Below, piece after piece: positions 60,508 through 64,000 of a stretch of DNA of 64,000 nt. Under the pieces are notes generated by a model. It did no database searches. It worked only from the letters and a program-made list of their open reading frames with translations, and had not been told where the DNA came from. Origin of the DNA: an uncultured Bacteroidia bacterium. Its GTDB lineage: Bacteria; Bacteroidota; Bacteroidia; NS11-12g; UBA9320. Positions within the stretch are counted from its first letter, which is position 1; each line of letters opens with the position of its first letter. Both the position numbers and the translations under genes were made by a program. The DNA lies in the NCBI GenBank assembly GCA_943789165.1, contig CALSTB010000004.1, positions 1-64,000 of the forward strand, written 5' to 3'.

Positions 60508-61074
60508 TTAAGGTCGTGGCTCTTCACAAGGATTGCATTCCTTGTTCATAGCAACTTTGTACGCCGTTTTGCCACCCACAACTTTAAACGGAGTTGCCGT
60601 CATACGTTTCCAACGCATCTCACACGCTTCTTTACTTCCGTCATCACCAATATTACCATTTGGCTGTTCTGGTGTCTCAGGCGTGTTGCCTGGTTTTGGT
60701 GCATTACCTGATTTAGGCGCTTCTTCAACGGGTGCTGGAGGCGTCATTAGTTTATAAAACGAAATGACATATAAACCTGTATCCAAGGCAAAAGTCGCAT
60801 AACCTGCCTTGTCTAAGGTCACTTTAATTTCCTCAGTATATAAAACCGGACTAATAAATTTAGAAATGTAAATGGGTTGATTTGCCAATGGCTGTAACAC
60901 ATTCATCTGTTCTTCCATTTCTTCGGTTGGTGCGGCACCTCCACAATATTGCTGTGTGTATTCAACACTCACTGTGATTGTATTGGCATCCGAAATAGCC
61001 ACTTTTGATTTCCCTTTACAGCCAACAAACAGAGCCACTGCTGTGATTAAGTATATTAAATGTCTTGCTTTCAT
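60508..61074 (-). CDS. Cys-rich lipoprotein, paralogue of the convergent neighbour
   Basis: This 188-residue lipoprotein has lipobox FVGC (Cys19). It carries YCGGAAPTEEMEEQM, IYISKF, a Pro/Gly/Asn-rich insert (about residues 112-140), and CEMRWKRM and ECNPCEEPRP at the end. It is the last gene of a surE-lpxB unit: its ATG lies directly after the lpxB stop. It is homologous to the protein encoded at 60061-60507, which lacks the lipobox and the Pro-rich insert. Function is unknown; surface exposure is inferred. Confidence 0.65.
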   Translation of the reverse strand: MKARHLIYLITAVALFVGCKGKSKVAISDANTITVSVEYTQQYCGGAAPTEEMEEQMNVLQPLANQPIYISKFISPVLYTEEIKVTLDKAGYATFALDTGLYVISFYKLMTPPAPVEEAPKSGNAPKPGNTPETPEQPNGNIGDDGSKEACEMRWKRMTATPFKVVGGKTAYKVAMNKECNPCEEPRP

Positions 61075-62148
61075 TTATGCTTCTATAATTTTTTTGGCAG
61101 TTTGTTTAGCTGCCGATGATTCTCCTAAAACGGTCCAAAGTTCTTGGTATCCGTCGCGAATTTTAGTGGCTGTAGCTTCCTGTAATAAGGACGTTACTTC
61201 CGTATCCAAATGTAGCACATTTAAATCGTCCTGAAGAAGCTCTTTTATCACATGTTTGTCCAATATTAGATTAACTGGCGAAATGTATTGGAGCTTCACT
61301 AAACGCTTTCCAATGGCATACGAAAAAGCATTGGCTTTGTAACAGACCACTTGTGGGGTGTCCAACAGTGCTGTTTCAAGATTGGCTGTGCCTGATGTGA
61401 CAATGGCCGCCTTTGATTGACTGACTGTTGTGTACGTGTCTACCTCAGAAAAGGTAACGTTGGACGGAAATTGAAATAATGTATAAAGACTTTGATCATG
61501 CGCCGCTACCACAAATTGAATCTCTGGTTTGGTTGCAGCGAAGGCCAACATTGTTGGTAGAATCCGCTCTATTTCTTGTTTTCGGCTACCAGGTAATAAA
61601 GCAACCGTATTTTGTCTTTTTATATTAAGATTTTTTTCTTTAAAACGTAGTATTTGCTCAACCACTGGATTGCCAATATAGTGTGCGTTGACACCGTGAC
61701 CGAGGAAATAGGCCTCCTCAAATGGGAAGATGCAATAACCAAAATCAACGTACTTCTTAAGTTTGACAACTCTTTTTTCGTTCCAAGCCCACGCCTTAGG
61801 TAAGATGTAAAAATGGGTTTGGATGCCTTTTTCTTTACAGTATTTGGCAATTTTCAAATTGAAGCCACCGTAATCGACAAGAATGACTTTGTCGGGATGG
61901 AATTGATCTATTTGACTTTTAATCGTTTTTAGAAGTCTTCTGATTTTGCCAAGGTTTTGCAAAACCTCAACAAAACCCATAAAGCTGTATTCTTTATAAT
62001 CTACACAAAGTTGAACACCAGCTTTCTGCATCTTTACTCCACCCATTCCCTGTATTACAGCGGATGGGTCAAGTTGAAATAGTTCCTCAACAAGGTTTGA
62101 AGCGTGGAGGTCTCCAGAAGCTTCGCCAGCTATGATGAAGTATTTCAC
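61075..62148 (-). CDS. lpxB: lipid-A-disaccharide synthase
   Basis: This 357-residue family 19 glycosyltransferase joins UDP-2,3-diacylglucosamine to lipid X, making the lipid A disaccharide. Seen are MKYFIIAGEASGDLHASNLVEEL, the VDYGGFNLKIAKYCKE block (VDYPGFN-like), YILPKAWAWNEKRV, ALLPGSRKQEIERILP and SGTANLETALLDTPQVVCYKA. Length is slightly short of E. coli (382) but as usual in Bacteroidetes. It overlaps the small membrane gene by 4 nt and abuts the lipoprotein gene. Confidence 0.95.
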   Translation of the reverse strand: MKYFIIAGEASGDLHASNLVEELFQLDPSAVIQGMGGVKMQKAGVQLCVDYKEYSFMGFVEVLQNLGKIRRLLKTIKSQIDQFHPDKVILVDYGGFNLKIAKYCKEKGIQTHFYILPKAWAWNEKRVVKLKKYVDFGYCIFPFEEAYFLGHGVNAHYIGNPVVEQILRFKEKNLNIKRQNTVALLPGSRKQEIERILPTMLAFAATKPEIQFVVAAHDQSLYTLFQFPSNVTFSEVDTYTTVSQSKAAIVTSGTANLETALLDTPQVVCYKANAFSYAIGKRLVKLQYISPVNLILDKHVIKELLQDDLNVLHLDTEVTSLLQEATATKIRDGYQELWTVLGESSAAKQTAKKIIEA

Positions 62149-62432
62149 AGAAAATGAATAATTACGATAATAATACCATACAGGATGGTGGCGCCTATCA
62201 ACCCACGTAAAAACCGTACTTTGGGTTTGTGTCCAAAGGGAATGAAGAACAACATATTGGCAATTAAACTTAGCCTTAAAAACGGACTAATAAGTTTCAT
62301 GTTCAGTTTGAAATGATCAATATCAGTTAAATCAATGTTGTGATCGACTCCAGCATAAATCATAAGCAAGGCCAAAAGAGGACATAACAATCCAACCAAA
62401 AGACCCCAATATACTTTGTTAAACCTACTCAT
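62145..62432 (-). CDS. small membrane protein between surE and lpxB
   Basis: This 95-residue protein has three predicted membrane segments (about residues 8-26, 50-64 and 76-94). A cationic loop (FGHKPKVRFLRGL) lies between the last two. It overlaps the surE end by 8 nt and the lpxB start by 4 nt, so it is translationally linked to both. The context suggests an envelope role, perhaps lipid A or membrane assembly, but no family is recognised. Confidence 0.65.
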   Translation of the reverse strand: MSRFNKVYWGLLVGLLCPLLALLMIYAGVDHNIDLTDIDHFKLNMKLISPFLRLSLIANMLFFIPFGHKPKVRFLRGLIGATILYGIIIVIIHFL

Positions 62433-63201
62433 TGATTTTCCAATTATTTAATGTGCTTATTGCGTGATGTGCTGTCAAATCGAACTGAACTGGTACAACA
62501 GACGCATAACCATTTTGTAAGGCCCATTCGTCCGTGTCTTGACCATTGTCCATGTTCACAAATTTACCTGTTAACCAGAAATACTTTCGGCCATATGGGT
62601 CTTCACGCTCATCAAACTCTTCCACCCACTTAGCCTTTGCCTGTCGACAAATTTTAATGCCTTTTAATTCTTCTTTGGAAACTTTAGGAATGTTCACGTT
62701 TAACAAACAATCAACTGGTAGTTTTTTCTCCAACACATGGGTTGCCACTTGCATGACAACTTCCGCTGCTGCTGAAAAATCAGCTTCCATACTATAATCC
62801 AACAATGAAAAACCAATGGCTTGTAAACCATCAATAGCACCTTCCATTGCTGCCGACATCGTTCCTGAATAGATGACATTCACAGATGAGTTTGAACCAT
62901 GGTTGATACCGGAAACCAGCAAATCAGGTCGCCTGTCTAAAACTTTATCCAACGCCAGTTTAACACAATCCGCTGGTGTACCAGAACATTGATAGGCCAA
63001 CACCTCGTCACCAAAATAATCACTTTTGTCAAGACGTAACGACTCATTAATGGTAATGGCATGACCCATGCCTGATTGAGGACTGTCAGGGGCTACAACG
63101 ACTACCTTACCCAGTTTTTTCATGCAATCAACCAATACCCGAATGCCTGGTGCGGTAATGCCGTCATCATTGCTAATTAATATAAGCGGTTTGTTCTTCA
63201 T
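62425..63201 (-). CDS. surE: 5'/3'-nucleotidase SurE
   Basis: This 258-residue metal-dependent phosphatase acts on nucleoside monophosphates and supports survival in stationary phase. Motifs are ISNDDGITAPGI with the metal-binding Asp pair, VVAPDSPQSGMGHAIT, GTPADCVKLAL and SGINHGSN. The frame runs to 63324, but MKNKPLILISNDD at 63201 is the normal start. A TAATTTCG box ends 5 nt before this ATG, supporting it. First gene of surE-membrane protein-lpxB-lipoprotein. Confidence 0.94.
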   Translation of the reverse strand: MKNKPLILISNDDGITAPGIRVLVDCMKKLGKVVVVAPDSPQSGMGHAITINESLRLDKSDYFGDEVLAYQCSGTPADCVKLALDKVLDRRPDLLVSGINHGSNSSVNVIYSGTMSAAMEGAIDGLQAIGFSLLDYSMEADFSAAAEVVMQVATHVLEKKLPVDCLLNVNIPKVSKEELKGIKICRQAKAKWVEEFDEREDPYGRKYFWLTGKFVNMDNGQDTDEWALQNGYASVVPVQFDLTAHHAISTLNNWKINE

Positions 63202-63206
63202 CGAAG

Positions 63207-63214
63207 CGAAATTA
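63207..63214 (-). promoter_or_regulatory. promoter -7 box of surE (TAATTTCG)
   Basis: The minus strand reads TAATTTCG, ending 5 nt before the SurE ATG. It lies inside the longer frame and so excludes its upstream starts. The transcript is predicted to be leaderless. Confidence 0.5.
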
Positions 63215-63287
63215 ACGTGCGGAGAGCGGGACAACAAAACATAATTCACATTTTGCCAAAACATAACCGAAAACGTTGTTTGCTCGT

Positions 63288-63295
63288 TATTTTTG
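63288..63295 (+). promoter_or_regulatory. promoter -7 box of recN (TATTTTTG)
   Basis: A perfect TAnnTTTG ends 3 nt before the recN ATG at 63299, which predicts a leaderless transcript. Confidence 0.5.
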
Positions 63296-63298
63296 TGT

Positions 63299-64000
63299 AT
63301 GCTTACAGCACTCCGTGTCGACAATTACGTATTGATTAAATCACTCCAGTTTGGTCCAACCAACGGGTTTAATATCATTACTGGAGAAACAGGTGCTGGG
63401 AAATCCATCCTTATCGGTGCGCTTGGTTTGATATTGGGTGAACGCGCAGATACCAAAACGGTGTCTGAGTCTGGGAGCAAGTGCATTATTGAAGGCGTCT
63501 TTGATGTGTCGAGGTTAAACCTCAAACACCTCTTTGAATTACACGATTTGGATTTTTACGACGAAACCATTTTGCGCCGTGAAATTTTGGCCTCTGGAAA
63601 GTCACGTGCGTTTATCAATGATACTCCTGTCGGGCTAAACGTATTAAAAGAAGTGGGTAGTCAGTTAGTCGACATCCATTCGCAACATCAAAGTTTACGG
63701 TTGGGTAGCCAAGACTTCTTATTCAATTGGCTCGATACGGTCTGTGGCTCTCTAGAGGAGTATACACAGTTTAGTGAATCTTACAACGAACTAAAGGCCG
63801 CTCAAAAACAATTAGTCACTTTACAAGAACAAGTGGACCAACAACTCACCGAACAAGATTATTATCAATTTTTGTTTAATGAGTTGGACGAGGCAAACTT
63901 GGAACAATTGCTTTCCGCCGATTTGGAATCTGAATATGAGGTACTTCAAAATGCTGAGGAAATTGGAGAGATTGTGAATCAAAGCATTGGCGAGTTACAA
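63299..64000 (+). CDS. recN: DNA repair protein RecN (5' part, runs off the window)
   Basis: The first 234 residues of this SMC-like ATPase of double-strand break repair are present. It begins MLTALRVDNYVLIKSLQF, with Walker A IITGETGAGKSILIGAL, GERADTK, FDVSRL, LRREI, SGKSRAFINDTPVG and the LVDIHSQHQSLRL motif. From about residue 160 the coiled coil starts (EQVDQQLTEQDYYQFL). The C-terminal Walker B and ABC signature lie outside. It is divergent from surE. Confidence 0.93.
   Translation, partial: MLTALRVDNYVLIKSLQFGPTNGFNIITGETGAGKSILIGALGLILGERADTKTVSESGSKCIIEGVFDVSRLNLKHLFELHDLDFYDETILRREILASGKSRAFINDTPVGLNVLKEVGSQLVDIHSQHQSLRLGSQDFLFNWLDTVCGSLEEYTQFSESYNELKAAQKQLVTLQEQVDQQLTEQDYYQFLFNELDEANLEQLLSADLESEYEVLQNAEEIGEIVNQSIGELQ

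Noticed and set aside
1-64000. tRNA, rRNA, riboswitch or prophage features
   Set aside because: No cloverleaf-like sequence with a TTCGA loop, no rRNA segment and no phage gene was recognised by eye; a covariance-model search would decide.

Overview
The window comes from a Bacteroidetes/Flavobacteriia-type chromosome, most like marine Flavobacteriales (Cryomorphaceae/Crocinitomicaceae-like; this placement is inference). The evidence is: secreted proteins with C-terminal 'YPNP' sorting domains of the type IX secretion system (T9SS), many promoters of the form TAnnTTTG or TAnnTTCG, few Shine-Dalgarno sequences, a three-part proton-translocating transhydrogenase, and a fused str-S10-spc-alpha ribosomal supercluster that carries fusA but no tuf. 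No tRNA, rRNA, CRISPR array or prophage was seen.

Layout. 1-3.5 kb: tail of an unknown gene, a cytochrome-like lipoprotein, ftsE, and three tandem paralogous secreted proteins, the third frameshifted. 3.5-7.1 kb: pntAA-pntAB-pntB, then trmB with a frameshift near its 3' end. 7.1-19.6 kb: an envelope and secretion block with a 1430-residue tyrosine-rich beta-helix/PKD T9SS protein, a gingipain-fold protein that seems to lack its catalytic dyad, a GldK-like protein, a second cytochrome-like lipoprotein, a PKD protein and an M1 aminopeptidase. 19.6-21.0 kb: a Y1 (RAYT/IS200-like) transposase followed by an exact-period 185-bp tandem array of REP-like hairpins. 21.0-42 kb: ung with an unlisted 45-residue membrane peptide upstream, DPP III, an acyltransferase, mtaB, lgt, several secreted or lipoprotein metallopeptidases (HELGHH protein, M14, M61), an HI0933-type flavoprotein whose only plausible start is ATC, an ECF sigma/VWA pair, a DUF2797 protein, pdhB, and an outer-membrane barrel gene with two in-frame stops. 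42-58.9 kb: an almost uninterrupted ribosomal supercluster from rpsL to rplQ, including short genes rpmD and rpmJ, with a strong promoter before rpsL, an internal promoter before infA and a clear terminator after rplQ. 58.9-64 kb: hppD, a convergent pair of paralogous Cys-rich proteins, the surE-lpxB operon, and the 5' part of recN.

How the genes work together: the ribosomal block makes the translation and export core (SecY). Lgt, LpxB and the acyltransferase serve envelope biogenesis. The T9SS cargo, barrel, lipoproteins and metallopeptidases suggest a protein-degrading, particle-associated or gliding lifestyle (inference). The most notable signals are the RAYT plus 185-bp hairpin array; a repeated spacing in which the -7 promoter box ends 3-5 nt before the start codon in eight genes, implying leaderless mRNAs; a 19-bp perfect palindrome with a related inverted repeat near an ECF sigma gene; and four start or reading-frame disruptions in otherwise intact genes.
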